Origin: an uncultured Campylobacter sp. | GTDB lineage: Bacteria > Campylobacterota > Campylobacteria > Campylobacterales > Campylobacteraceae | Length of the DNA stretch: 64,000 nt | Assembly: GCF_938039205.1 (NCBI RefSeq) | Contig: NZ_CALHVM010000056.1 | Span: 62,001-126,000, forward strand | Reading direction: 5' to 3' | In this document: positions 28,244-35,688 of the stretch, in pieces | How positions within the stretch are numbered: position 1 is the first letter of the stretch | Layout of the letters: each line of letters opens with the position of its first letter | Translations under genes and position numbers: made by a program | Notes under the pieces: generated by a model | Told to the model about the DNA's origin: nothing | What the model saw: the letters and a program-made list of their open reading frames with translations, nothing else | Database searches by the model: none

Positions 28244-29386
28244 TTAGATAACTTGGATAGTCAAAGTAACTACGGAATTGATGTCCTGGTCTTGCTCGAC
28301 GGAAAAGAGATATTTAAGAATATAAATGTCTTTTAAAATGGGGATGCCGTTACGCTGTTTTTGTGTAGTGGTTTTGTTAATGCCTGATAAAACTAAAATA
28401 TCGCCGCGTTTGAGAGAATACGAGCTTTTAAGCTCCTTTTTGCTTGTAATAGGCGTCAATGTATTGCTAGATGAAAGTAAGTCCTCGAGGATAAGATGTA
28501 GGTCAAAATCAACGTGATCTTTTAAAATAACCGGTTTAAGAGTAATTTTTAATCCAACGTCTTTGTATTCATAACTGTTTTGGGTAGTGGTCTGGGTAGC
28601 CGAAGTCTGGCTATTTTGAACTAAATAAGGAATATTTTGAACGGCAGAGAAATTAACTTCAGTGTGATTTTTAGCAGTCAAAAAAGGGCTAGATATGATC
28701 TTGGTTAAGCCGTTGGTATCGAGGAAATTTAAGACGCCGAAAAAACCCTCGCTATCGTTTCTTACAACGTTTGAATTAGTAGTGTAAGGCGAAGTAATAA
28801 GATTAATGTAATAAGCCAAATCGCCGTAATTTAGCGGCTTAAGCAGGCTTTGAAGCTTTGCGCCGCGGTCTTTAATATCTTTTAGATTAGTTTCCGTGAT
28901 AGTGAGCTTAAATTCAACCTGCTCGAGGGGTTTATCTATAGAAGCCACGGCTTGTTTTATTTGCTCGTATGCTACATCATCAGCGCGAAAGAATACAGAG
29001 TTTGAAGTCGTAGAATATGTCGCATTTAGCTCAAAATTTGCCATTATTCGGCGAACGTCCTCAACAACGTAATTACTAAGATCAATGCGCCTTAAATCGT
29101 AATCGGGTAGCTTTTTATCGGTTATATAGTAAAAATTGTCCTTTTTATAGAGAAATAACCCTTTAGACTCAAGCATTTTTCTAAACATAGAAAGGGTTAA
29201 ATTTGTATCGTGCTGATAGATAAAGTAATAATAATTGCCGTCAATACTATCATCTGTTACAATAGCTATATTGTTGGATATACTTGCAAGCTGAGCGAAA
29301 TTTACAAGATCGGTGTAAATCATTTCAGCTTTAGAAAAACTAATTACGCAAAGAGTTAGGATCAGAATTTTTTTGAAAGTTTTCAT
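28244..29386 (-). CDS. Phage secretin (pIV-like)
   Basis: Outer-membrane channel through which the filament leaves the cell. The 380-aa protein has a signal peptide (residues 1-20), N-terminal N0/N1-like domains (DLSNYVVEDVRRIMANFELNATY near 100), and the C-terminal secretin domain with DVGLKITLKPVI and GIPILKDIYILKYLF near the end, the family's VPxLGDIPxxGxLF signature. Its start lies inside the zot 3' end (47-bp overlap) with aaagg as ribosome binding site. The phage thus brings its own secretin. Confidence 0.9.
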   Translation of the reverse strand: MKTFKKILILTLCVISFSKAEMIYTDLVNFAQLASISNNIAIVTDDSIDGNYYYFIYQHDTNLTLSMFRKMLESKGLFLYKKDNFYYITDKKLPDYDLRRIDLSNYVVEDVRRIMANFELNATYSTTSNSVFFRADDVAYEQIKQAVASIDKPLEQVEFKLTITETNLKDIKDRGAKLQSLLKPLNYGDLAYYINLITSPYTTNSNVVRNDSEGFFGVLNFLDTNGLTKIISSPFLTAKNHTEVNFSAVQNIPYLVQNSQTSATQTTTQNSYEYKDVGLKITLKPVILKDHVDFDLHLILEDLLSSSNTLTPITSKKELKSSYSLKRGDILVLSGINKTTTQKQRNGIPILKDIYILKYLFSVEQDQDINSVVTLTIQVI

Positions 29387-30488
29387 TTAGAGCACCTTTA
29401 TTAGATTTTTGAAATGAAGCAAGCTTGATAGTTTCAAGCACCGGGGATTTAAAAACGAGGTAATATTCAACATAATGCTTATTTTTCGTAGTAGAGTAAA
29501 AATAAGCGGGTTTATGGCTTGAAATAACAAAAGAAACATAGGTATAAGGGAATGAACCCGAACCGCCTTTAAAACGGCAGCTATCAGCAACGCAAACGAT
29601 TTCATAAATATAAGCAGCCTCGATAGGCTCGTCAGGTTTAGAAGCATTAGACGACAAAGAAGCCTTAGACGAAGCAGAAGAAGCCGCGGAGACTTGCGGG
29701 GTTAAATTTTCAGACGGAGTAGTCGCATATTCATCCGGAACGGCAAAAAAGGTATTAAATACATAAATGAAAGCGAACACGCTTAAAAGAGAGATAATAA
29801 GACCAGCGACCATAAAAAATTTAACTACCGATTTACTCTTACTATCCTGGCCTGAATGATAGAGATTAAAAACTTCCTGATTAAAAGGCAAATTTATATT
29901 AAAGTTATTGACCCGGTCGGTTTTAAACATCTTATAAGACATAAAATAAGCGTATTTAAAGCGTGTAGAGAATAGACGCTTGGAACTATCTATAGCAAGA
30001 TAAAACTTCTCGGCTACACGCTTGTATTCGTTGTTTACCAGGCTTAAATCTTGGGTGATGAAATACAAATCCTGGTAAAGGTGTCTGTGGTAAGTGACCC
30101 ACCAAACGAGAACTGGATCTTCTTTGGCCTTAAAGTAGTTATGGATCTCATCAACAACGAAAAGAACCTTATAAAGCCTCATTTCTTTAGCTAGCTCGAT
30201 CAGCTCCTTATCGGTCTTTTTTTCTACCTTATAGGCATTGTAAAGCTTTGCAAGGTTGGCATATACTTCATCATAGTCAAATTTTAATAATCGCTCGTCA
30301 AGCTCAAATTTAAACTCATTGATATTAGTATAGGCATAGAGATATTCATTTTTAGGAAGTTTAGGCTTGAAAATTTTGCCTAAAATACCTTTAGCCGGCT
30401 TTGGCTTATAGATAAACATATACCAAAGCTTGTAAACCGCAAAATAGGATTTTCCAGAACCTGGATTACCAACTATATAGGTTATCAT
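29340..30488 (-). CDS. zot: Zot / gpI filamentous phage assembly ATPase
   Basis: Inner-membrane motor that assembles the phage filament. The 382-aa protein has Walker A GNPGSGKS at residues 7-14 and Walker B LFVVDEIH at about 129-136, a single membrane segment near 225-247, and a periplasmic tail with Ser/Ala-rich linker and two cysteines. The architecture is that of zonula occludens toxin family proteins; in Campylobacter concisus related proteins have been linked to epithelial damage. Any toxin activity here is inference. It follows the pVI-like gene by 3 bp. Confidence 0.92.
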   Translation of the reverse strand: MITYIVGNPGSGKSYFAVYKLWYMFIYKPKPAKGILGKIFKPKLPKNEYLYAYTNINEFKFELDERLLKFDYDEVYANLAKLYNAYKVEKKTDKELIELAKEMRLYKVLFVVDEIHNYFKAKEDPVLVWWVTYHRHLYQDLYFITQDLSLVNNEYKRVAEKFYLAIDSSKRLFSTRFKYAYFMSYKMFKTDRVNNFNINLPFNQEVFNLYHSGQDSKSKSVVKFFMVAGLIISLLSVFAFIYVFNTFFAVPDEYATTPSENLTPQVSAASSASSKASLSSNASKPDEPIEAAYIYEIVCVADSCRFKGGSGSFPYTYVSFVISSHKPAYFYSTTKNKHYVEYYLVFKSPVLETIKLASFQKSNKGALNENFQKNSDPNSLRN

Positions 30489-30491
30489 GGG

Positions 30492-30911
30492 TTAGAGCCT
30501 GGCGATGTTAAAAGTAGTCAGAGTAAGTTGCATAGAATGCAAGACCTTAAAGCCGATCTTATAGACATAAAGCAAAATAACGGAAACAATAGGAACAGAA
30601 AAAATATTATAGACATCAACAAAGGCATCCCAAACGCCAAGAGCGCGAATAATATCCATAGCCCAAGCTAAAATCTCATTAGAACCGCCTGAACTAATAT
30701 CACTTAAAAAAGATATAAATTTATTAATAGAGTCATGAACAAACATAATAAGTTTAAAAACAGCCCAACCATAAGCTATAACAAGAGCAAACAACGCAGT
30801 ATTAATAAAAACCATCTTACCGAATGTAATACCCTTAAGAACCCAACCAACAAATTTTTCAGCGAGAAAAGTCCTAAAAAACCAAACAATAGCAGAATAT
30901 AAAGCAGGCAT
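30492..30911 (-). CDS. pVI-like minor coat protein
   Basis: The 139-aa hydrophobic protein has about three membrane segments (near 30-50, 70-90 and 108-128). It lies directly between the pIII-like gene and zot, the position of gene VI in filamentous phages, and resembles the DUF2523-type minor coat proteins. Ribosome binding site aaagga precedes the ATG. Confidence 0.72.
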   Translation of the reverse strand: MPALYSAIVWFFRTFLAEKFVGWVLKGITFGKMVFINTALFALVIAYGWAVFKLIMFVHDSINKFISFLSDISSGGSNEILAWAMDIIRALGVWDAFVDVYNIFSVPIVSVILLYVYKIGFKVLHSMQLTLTTFNIARL

Positions 30912-30921
30912 TATCTATCCT

Positions 30922-32388
30922 TTAAAATGAAAATATCAAAAATTTAATAATCAAGAAAAGAAAACAACCAAAGAAAAAAACGTAAAAAAGATAGTAAAAA
31001 GCACCGGACGCAGGCTCAACAATCTTACAAAAATCAAAATCTATTTCAATGTTATGGCCGAAAAAATCAATAGTTTCTTTATGAGAACAACTCTTCGGAA
31101 CACTTTTTTTAGAAATATCGTTAAGGCCTTTACCTTTTAAATTATTAATAAATTGATCAATACCGTTTTTAAACGCATTAAAACCCTCAGAACCTTGAAA
31201 TTCTTTTTCAATATTAGAAAAAGCACCTCTATAAGCTTTCTCAAAAGCCCCCATTTCCTTATTTAAACCATCAGCATTAAAATCACCTTCTTTAAATTTA
31301 ACACCATCACCGCCGAAGCCGCCACCGCCACCACCGCCAGGTTTTGTATTGTTATTATCGGGTTTACATTTGGGATCGCTAGGATTTTTTTTGCAAAAAT
31401 CATCAGGTTTACATTTTGGATCGTCTGGGTTTTTCTTACAAAATTCATCTTTGTCCTTGTCTTTGTCCTTGTCTTTATCTTTGTCTTTATCCTTATTGTC
31501 TGGATCAGGATTGTCGGGATCATCGGGTTTTGGATCGGGTTTTGTTTTATTGTCGTCAGGTTTTGGGTCGGGTTTATCGTCGGGTTTACATTTTGGATTA
31601 GTAAAAGAATGCTGAATAGAACCATCACCACAAGAGCCTTCAAGCTGACAACCATCAAGAGAACCGCCATTTTTACCCCAAAATGTTGGATCAATAGAAC
31701 TATTGCCATAACCTCGACAAATACATTTTAAAACAGACAATGGATCTTTTTCACCACTACAATCAATGCAAGAGCCATCTGTAAAAGCAAATTTGTTAAT
31801 CTTGCCGTCTTTACGGCAATCATTAAAACAAGTATTTGTTTCAGGATCCCAAGACTCGTTTTCTTTACATTTTTGACACTGTTTCGTTTGTGTGTTGAAG
31901 TGTTCATCAGATTGACAAGAGGAAACTAAAGAAATAGACATTTTTTTATAATAAGAAAATTCAACCTTTTTAAAACTAGGGTCTTTACCGAACTGATCAT
32001 CGTAACCATGCTTTGAGCAACCGAGATAATCAGAATTATCCTTTTGACAAATTACGGTGCTTTTTGAAAAACTAGGATCATAATAATATAAATCACGAAC
32101 AGAATTTTTAGGCTTATTTTCAAGCATATATCCAGAATCTTTTAAAAATTCCAAATTAAAAACACTATCATAAATAGGATTATAAGTATATATGTCATCA
32201 GCAATACGTAAATAAGAATTACTCAAAATTTCAACGTTAGAAGCTTGAGAAGCAGACACACCAACGGGAAGGAAACTATTTTTTACAGATGAAGTATAGG
32301 TCCAATCATCAACAGTTGAGAAATCAACGGAAAAAAGGTTTATACAAAAGGCGAAAGATAAGAGGATAAATTTTAATAAACCTCGCAT
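30922..32388 (-). CDS. pIII-like adsorption protein with Asp-Lys repeats
   Basis: The 488-aa protein has a signal peptide (1-20), Cys-rich N-terminal domains, a low-complexity region rich in PDPKPDD and repeated DK (about 278-317), two copies of CKKNP(D/S)DPKCKPD, a Gly-rich linker, a conserved C-terminal domain, and a final membrane segment (~468-486). This is the layout of pIII/TspB-like filamentous phage tip proteins, which bind the host receptor. The DK tract is encoded by a six-base repeat and may change length. Its start has only a weak ribosome binding site. Confidence 0.8.
   Translation of the reverse strand: MRGLLKFILLSFAFCINLFSVDFSTVDDWTYTSSVKNSFLPVGVSASQASNVEILSNSYLRIADDIYTYNPIYDSVFNLEFLKDSGYMLENKPKNSVRDLYYYDPSFSKSTVICQKDNSDYLGCSKHGYDDQFGKDPSFKKVEFSYYKKMSISLVSSCQSDEHFNTQTKQCQKCKENESWDPETNTCFNDCRKDGKINKFAFTDGSCIDCSGEKDPLSVLKCICRGYGNSSIDPTFWGKNGGSLDGCQLEGSCGDGSIQHSFTNPKCKPDDKPDPKPDDNKTKPDPKPDDPDNPDPDNKDKDKDKDKDKDKDKDEFCKKNPDDPKCKPDDFCKKNPSDPKCKPDNNNTKPGGGGGGGFGGDGVKFKEGDFNADGLNKEMGAFEKAYRGAFSNIEKEFQGSEGFNAFKNGIDQFINNLKGKGLNDISKKSVPKSCSHKETIDFFGHNIEIDFDFCKIVEPASGAFYYLFYVFFFGCFLFLIIKFLIFSF
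31449..31494 (-). repeat. Hexanucleotide repeat encoding Asp-Lys
   Basis: About seven imperfect tandem copies of a six-base unit (minus strand GA(T/C)AA(G/A)) encode the DK tract in the pIII-like protein. Because the unit is six bases, gains or losses keep the frame. Confidence 0.8.
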
Positions 32389-32396
32389 GGGGAAGC

Positions 32397-32519
32397 CTAT
32401 TTAATCAATTTCTTAGCTAAGATGCTTATACAAAGTGAAAATGGAAATGATATAAATAAGAAATAGATAAATATGCTAGCAAAGTAATCAAATGAAGCAA
32501 CGCCAGTAATTGTAAACAT
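32397..32519 (-). CDS. Small hydrophobic phage protein (40 aa)
   Basis: The frame runs from ATG at 32519 to TAG at 32397. The product MFTITGVASFDY... is 40 aa, almost entirely one membrane segment, with a basic C-terminus (AKKLIK). It lies between the other small phage ORFs and the pIII-like gene. Size and position suggest a pVII/pIX-type tip protein or assembly factor; no homologue is recognised. Confidence 0.55.
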   Translation of the reverse strand: MFTITGVASFDYFASIFIYFLFISFPFSLCISILAKKLIK

Positions 32520-32529
32520 TTTAAGCACC

Positions 32530-32646
32530 TTAGCTAAATTTATGAACGAACAAAATAAACAGCAAATTCACAAGAAAGCCGAATAAAATACCCGATAGAG
32601 CCATCATAAAGTTATATTGCTCTTGAGAAATACCAAGATCAATCAT
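32530..32646 (-). CDS. Small hydrophobic phage protein (38 aa)
   Basis: The ATG at 32646 is preceded by GGAG nine bases upstream, giving MIDLGISQEQYNF... with one membrane segment (residues ~14-33). A longer frame from 32721 lacks a ribosome binding site and overlaps the preceding small ORF. The start overlaps that ORF's stop region, implying coupling. Candidate pVII/pIX-like minor coat protein. Confidence 0.65.
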   Translation of the reverse strand: MIDLGISQEQYNFMMALSGILFGFLVNLLFILFVHKFS

Positions 32647-32773
32647 TAGCCGATCTCCTGAAAAAATCAATCGCAAGAGATACCACGAAATAAGCGACAA
32701 AGGCTCCAAACATAGGAACATATAAAGAAAACATAAACTTGTAAAATTTAGCCAACTCTATAAATTCAAACAT
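32639..32773 (-). CDS. Small hydrophobic phage protein (44 aa)
   Basis: From ATG at 32773 the product begins MFEFIELAKFYKF, has one membrane segment (~17-36), and ends in the basic FFRRSAND. AAAGG lies upstream. Its last codons overlap the next small ORF by 8 bp. Candidate minor tip protein. Confidence 0.62.
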   Translation of the reverse strand: MFEFIELAKFYKFMFSLYVPMFGAFVAYFVVSLAIDFFRRSAND

Positions 32774-32797
32774 ACTAGAGCCTTTGGAATATTCAGA

Positions 32798-33025
32798 TTA
32801 ACCGACTTTGCGGATCATTCTGAACGCTATTGAAACAACAGCGATAGCAGCAAGCGCACCGAATACGGCAGCACCGACAGCGTAAACGTTGGCTAGATTG
32901 ATAGTACCTGTAACAGTTCCATCAGTACCCATAGTTAGATCAGCAGCAGTAGCATTAACCGCACCTAACCCCAAACCAAGAGCTAAAAACGCAGATTTTA
33001 GCCCAGAGAAGAGTTTCTTAAACAT
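32798..33025 (-). CDS. Major coat protein (pVIII-like)
   Basis: The 75-aa precursor has a signal peptide (residues 1-27, ending NATA) followed by a short acidic N-terminus (ADLTMG), a 20-residue hydrophobic helix (VYAVGAAVFGALAAIAVVSIAF) and a basic C-terminus (RMIRKVG) to contact DNA: the exact layout of filamentous phage major coat proteins. A strong ribosome binding site (aaaagga) precedes the ATG. Two hairpins separate it from the upstream ssDNA-binding-like genes. Confidence 0.9.
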   Translation of the reverse strand: MFKKLFSGLKSAFLALGLGLGAVNATAADLTMGTDGTVTGTINLANVYAVGAAVFGALAAIAVVSIAFRMIRKVG

Positions 33026-33059
33026 CTTCTATCCTTTTAAGAAAATTTTAGTAGTGTGA

Positions 33060-33119
33060 GCTACTTATTTAAGAGCTAAAGAATTAACCCTTAAATAAGT
33101 AGCCGAAATAAATTCGGCT
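33060..33119 (-). terminator. Twin hairpins upstream of the major coat gene
   Basis: A 14-bp perfect stem (33060-33073 with 33090-33103) follows, in the transcribed direction, a 7-bp stem (33101-33107 with 33113-33119). They probably terminate or attenuate the ssDNA-binding-like transcript, or protect the 5' end of the coat mRNA. Confidence 0.6.
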
Positions 33120-33136
33120 AAAAATCAAAAAACAAA

Positions 33137-33448
33137 TCAAGAACCATCAGACAATAAACTATTGCAAGAAGTGGTAACAATGACAAAACCGTCTCTAGGA
33201 ATAGTGCCGGAAAAAAAGACACTATTTCCATCATCAAATTTATTATTAATAAATTTGGCAACTTTAAGCGCAAAAGCATAACTACAACAAGGAATTTTAA
33301 AAGTCATATTTTGTTCAAACAAACTTCCATCTTTTAATTTTTCAAAAGAATTTGAACATTTTATAAGAACGGCAGGCTCGGAATCCTTGCCGCCGCCAAC
33401 GGCTAAAACTTCACCGCGAAAAACCTCATAATTAAGAGAAAAGCTCAT
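33137..33448 (-). CDS. Putative phage ssDNA-binding protein, copy 2
   Basis: The start is ATG at 33448, preceded by AAGGGGG, giving 103 aa; the frame extending to 33490 overlaps the upstream gene and lacks such a site. The protein is beta-rich and shares with its upstream neighbour the pattern FKI-x-C ... A-x(n)-K ... V-x3-G-x2-P ... I-x-T/V. Position corresponds to gene V of Ff. Role as ssDNA-binding protein is inferred from size and position. Confidence 0.6.
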   Translation of the reverse strand: MSFSLNYEVFRGEVLAVGGGKDSEPAVLIKCSNSFEKLKDGSLFEQNMTFKIPCCSYAFALKVAKFINNKFDDGNSVFFSGTIPRDGFVIVTTSCNSLLSDGS

Positions 33449-33449
33449 G

Positions 33450-33830
33450 TTAAGCCCCCTTAGAAGCTTTTTCGGTTGGCTTTGAGTCAAATAAGAAGTA
33501 TTCGTAAGGCTCGGCTACGGTTATAATACGCTGATCGCCAGCAGGGAAACCGCCGTGTAAAACAATAGGGCCTTTTTTAAGCTTTTCACGAACAGCATTC
33601 CCAACGAGCCCGGCGGTAACGTCATCAGGGCAAACGATTTTAAAAACTACGGGTTGCTGAACGCTATCTATAATGCCGGTCTTTTTATTCTCAACATCAT
33701 AAACGTTTACAGTAGAAATTCGGACAGACGAGGAATAATCAGTTCCCTCAAATTTACCAGAAGCGGAACTTCTAATAAGTCCCTTAACAAGTGTGTAGGT
33801 TAATTCATAACCTTTATCAACTAATTCCAT
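33450..33830 (-). CDS. Putative phage ssDNA-binding protein, copy 1
   Basis: First gene of the leftward phage operon, 126 aa. Beta-rich, no membrane segment, with VFKIVC near residue 66 and GGFPAGDQRIITV near 94. These align with the following gene, so the pair looks like a tandem duplication. It ends one base before the next start codon. Function inferred from position (gene V-like). Confidence 0.6.
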   Translation of the reverse strand: MELVDKGYELTYTLVKGLIRSSASGKFEGTDYSSSVRISTVNVYDVENKKTGIIDSVQQPVVFKIVCPDDVTAGLVGNAVREKLKKGPIVLHGGFPAGDQRIITVAEPYEYFLFDSKPTEKASKGA

Positions 33831-33866
33831 AAAGCACCTCTTAAAAATGAATTTAGAGCATAAACA

Positions 33867-33901
33867 CCGCCGCGGAGGTGCTCTATACCTAAACGCGGCG
33901 G
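33867..33901. other. Hairpin in the divergent control region
   Basis: CCGCCGCG (33867-33874) is complementary to CGCGGCGG (33894-33901), with a 19-nt loop. It sits just upstream of the leftward phage operon, in the likely 5' leader or promoter area. It is GC-rich in an AT-rich setting; possible attenuator or protein site. Confidence 0.55.
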
Positions 33902-33947
33902 AAACAGTTTAGCGCCGTATTCAGGGCGGAATTCCACATTTTTTTGA

Positions 33948-33953
33948 TATAAT
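33948..33953 (+). promoter_or_regulatory. Rightward -10 box of the prophage regulator
   Basis: A perfect TATAAT preceded by a T-rich stretch, typical of Campylobacter promoters. The start would fall near 33960, directly before the first GAAA-N3-TTTC operator, about 95 bp ahead of the regulator gene. Confidence 0.65.
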
Positions 33954-33963
33954 CTAAAAATAT

Positions 33964-34046
33964 GAAATACTTTCAACAAATTAGATTTCAACAATGAAAT
34001 TATTTCATATATAAGCTTAATATAAAATAAAAAATGAAAGAATTTC
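33964..34046. promoter_or_regulatory. Three GAAA-N3-TTTC operator-like sites
   Basis: Sites at 33964-33974, 33996-34006 and 34036-34046 share GAAA-N3-TTTC; the middle one extends to a perfect 15-bp palindrome (33994-34008). Start-to-start spacings are 32 and 40 bp. They lie between the divergent phage operons, so they are likely binding sites for the adjacent regulator. Confidence 0.7.
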
Positions 34047-34053
34047 TATAAAT

Positions 34054-34290
34054 ATGGAAAAAAAAGAAATAGCAAATTTGCTAGAAATAGAGCTTAGAAC
34101 GCTTTATAATTGGGAAAAGAATAGACCAACTCTGTATAAATTTATAGTTGAAAATATTGATAAAACTATCGAAAAAGATTCTAAATTTAACGAACTTAAA
34201 GAATATTTTGAAAAACTTACAGAAAAAGAACAAGAATTTTACTTATCAAATATAAAAATAACTGTTTTAAAAAAAGAGCTAGGGCAATGA
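34054..34290 (+). CDS. Small HTH regulator of the prophage
   Basis: The 78-aa protein has an N-terminal helix-turn-helix (IANLLEIELRTLYNWEKNRP, residues ~6-25) and an acidic helical C-terminus. It starts beside the operator-like sites and is divergent from the phage structural operon, so it is the probable lysogeny repressor. Its end overlaps the next gene by 4 bp. Confidence 0.72.
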   Translation: MEKKEIANLLEIELRTLYNWEKNRPTLYKFIVENIDKTIEKDSKFNELKEYFEKLTEKEQEFYLSNIKITVLKKELGQ

Positions 34291-34769
34291 AAAAAATACT
34301 AATATTATTATTTGGAATAAATTTGCTAGCCTTAGATTTTGGTAAAGATGTAGATATTGTTGGAAAGTGGTATATAAGAAGTGTGGATGATTTATCGTTT
34401 GCGTTTGCATCAGGGGCTGGAAATAAATGGACGTTAAATTTTAGACCAGACGGAACAATTTACGACATACTAAAAGATAGAGAAGTTAAAAAACAACTTA
34501 ATTGGCAATATTCAAAAGAACCGGGAATAGTAAGTATAAAATTTCAATTAGAAGTAGACAATAAACAATTTGTTGAAGCAATGATCGGGAATATAATGAA
34601 CGACGATATAAAAATAAAAAGAAAATTAGATTTAGTAGAAAATAGAAATTGTTATTTAGTAAATATAATAAACAAAGAAAGAGATGTATATATGTGCGAA
34701 ATCTTAGATAAAAAAGAAAGCCAACGAAGAGAAAGAGAAAGAGCAAAAAGAGTTATTAAAATAAATTAA
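34287..34769 (+). CDS. Exported cargo protein of unknown function
   Basis: The 160-aa protein has a signal peptide (1-15) and a beta-rich lipocalin-like beginning (VGKWYIRS near 24), with an Arg/Lys-rich C-terminal tail (~145-160). It overlaps the regulator by 4 bp. It is AT-rich and not part of the phage morphogenesis set, so it is probably a lysogenic-conversion gene. No function recognised. Confidence 0.6.
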   Translation: MKKILILLFGINLLALDFGKDVDIVGKWYIRSVDDLSFAFASGAGNKWTLNFRPDGTIYDILKDREVKKQLNWQYSKEPGIVSIKFQLEVDNKQFVEAMIGNIMNDDIKIKRKLDLVENRNCYLVNIINKERDVYMCEILDKKESQRRERERAKRVIKIN

Positions 34770-34782
34770 AAAAAGGAAAAAT

Positions 34783-35079
34783 ATGGACGAATATTTTAAA
34801 AACATGAGCAAAATCATGGAGGAATCAGCAAAAGGTATGCAAGATTTTAATCAGGCAATGGCAAAAGGAGCAACACAAATGTATTATATGGGAACAGCAG
34901 AGGCAATAATAAGCATAATAATAACAATAGCAATGATATATTATATTTTCAGAAGCTATAGCTTAGCAAAAGAAGCAGAAAGAAAAATAAAAAATTTAGA
35001 ACTAAGATTTTACGAACTAGAGGAACACATTGAAAAAACAACAGGAGAAAAAATAAAGCATAGGGCTTTTTTTGATTAA
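34783..35079 (+). CDS. Membrane cargo protein with coiled coil
   Basis: The 98-aa protein has a Met-rich amphipathic start (residues 1-35), one membrane segment (~38-55) and a C-terminal coiled coil (~58-90). Ribosome binding site aaaagga precedes ATG. It is the last gene of the rightward prophage transcript, followed by a strong terminator. It could be a superinfection-exclusion or phage-defence factor, but nothing in the sequence proves that. Confidence 0.6.
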   Translation: MDEYFKNMSKIMEESAKGMQDFNQAMAKGATQMYYMGTAEAIISIIITIAMIYYIFRSYSLAKEAERKIKNLELRFYELEEHIEKTTGEKIKHRAFFD

Positions 35080-35088
35080 AATAACAAA

Positions 35089-35113
35089 AAACGCCCAAAA
35101 AATGGGCGTTTTA
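35089..35113 (+). terminator. Rho-independent terminator at the prophage right end
   Basis: AAACGCCCA (35089-35097) and TGGGCGTTT (35103-35111) pair perfectly around a five-A loop, with T at the end. Confidence 0.9.
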
Positions 35114-35137
35114 AAAGAGATTTTACAGCCCATAATC

Positions 35138-35184
35138 CTCATAACCCGAAGGTCGGCGGTTCAAATCCGTCCTCCGCAACCAAA
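35138..35184 (+). repeat. Distal prophage attachment repeat (partial tRNA-fMet)
   Basis: A 47-bp copy of the tRNA-fMet 3' part with two differences (35158 G, 35168 C), which form a G-C pair where the intact gene has A-T in the T stem. It is not a functional tRNA, having no 5' half. It marks the far boundary of the prophage. Confidence 0.9.
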
Positions 35185-35244
35185 TCTAAAATTTATCCTT
35201 CACTTACTCCAAAAAATCAAATTTTGCACTAAAGAAAATTATTT

Positions 35245-35688
35245 ATGAACTTTGACGTATCTCAAATTTTAATCGTTTTACTGCTGATCGTAATTGCTTT
35301 GCTAGCTTTAAAGCTATTTAAAAGGCAAAAAATCAAGCAAACTAGATACAAAAGCGATAGCGGCAATACGGTAAAAAGCCGCGCCGAGCTCATTGTGGCA
35401 AATTGGCTATTTTACCGCGGTATAGATTTTATCTACGAGAAAAAGGTGCCGACCAAAGAGCGTGTCATTAGTGATTTTTATTTGACGCAAAGCGAAATTT
35501 ATATCGAATTTTGGGGACTTGAAACACCGCAGTATCTAAAAAGAAAAAGTAAAAAAATCAAAATTTACAAGAAAAACCGCCTAAAACTTATCCAAATGAA
35601 CGACGACAGCTTGCGCGATCTAAACACGTTTTTTGCCAAAGAATTTGCAAGACTCGGCGCAAAATACCAAATCAGGCCAAAGCTCTAA
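35245..35688 (+). CDS. Membrane-anchored PD-(D/E)XK nuclease-like protein
   Basis: The 147-aa protein has one N-terminal membrane segment (~8-25), then SRAELIVANWLFYRGIDFIYEKKV and SDFYLTQSEIYIEFWGL. The E ... D-x(n)-E-x-(F)WG pattern resembles the nuclease-like domain seen in some helicase C-termini and Vsr-like families. It is the first host gene after the prophage, and its GC is host-like. Nuclease activity is inferred. Confidence 0.6.
   Translation: MNFDVSQILIVLLLIVIALLALKLFKRQKIKQTRYKSDSGNTVKSRAELIVANWLFYRGIDFIYEKKVPTKERVISDFYLTQSEIYIEFWGLETPQYLKRKSKKIKIYKKNRLKLIQMNDDSLRDLNTFFAKEFARLGAKYQIRPKL

Noticed and set aside
31349..31615. Ser-Leu repeat frame opposite the pIII-like gene
   Set aside because: It is the antisense translation of the DK hexamer tract; no start signal.
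35138..35184. Second tRNA-Met gene
   Set aside because: Only the 3' part is present; the 5' half (acceptor and D arm) is missing, so it is an attachment remnant.
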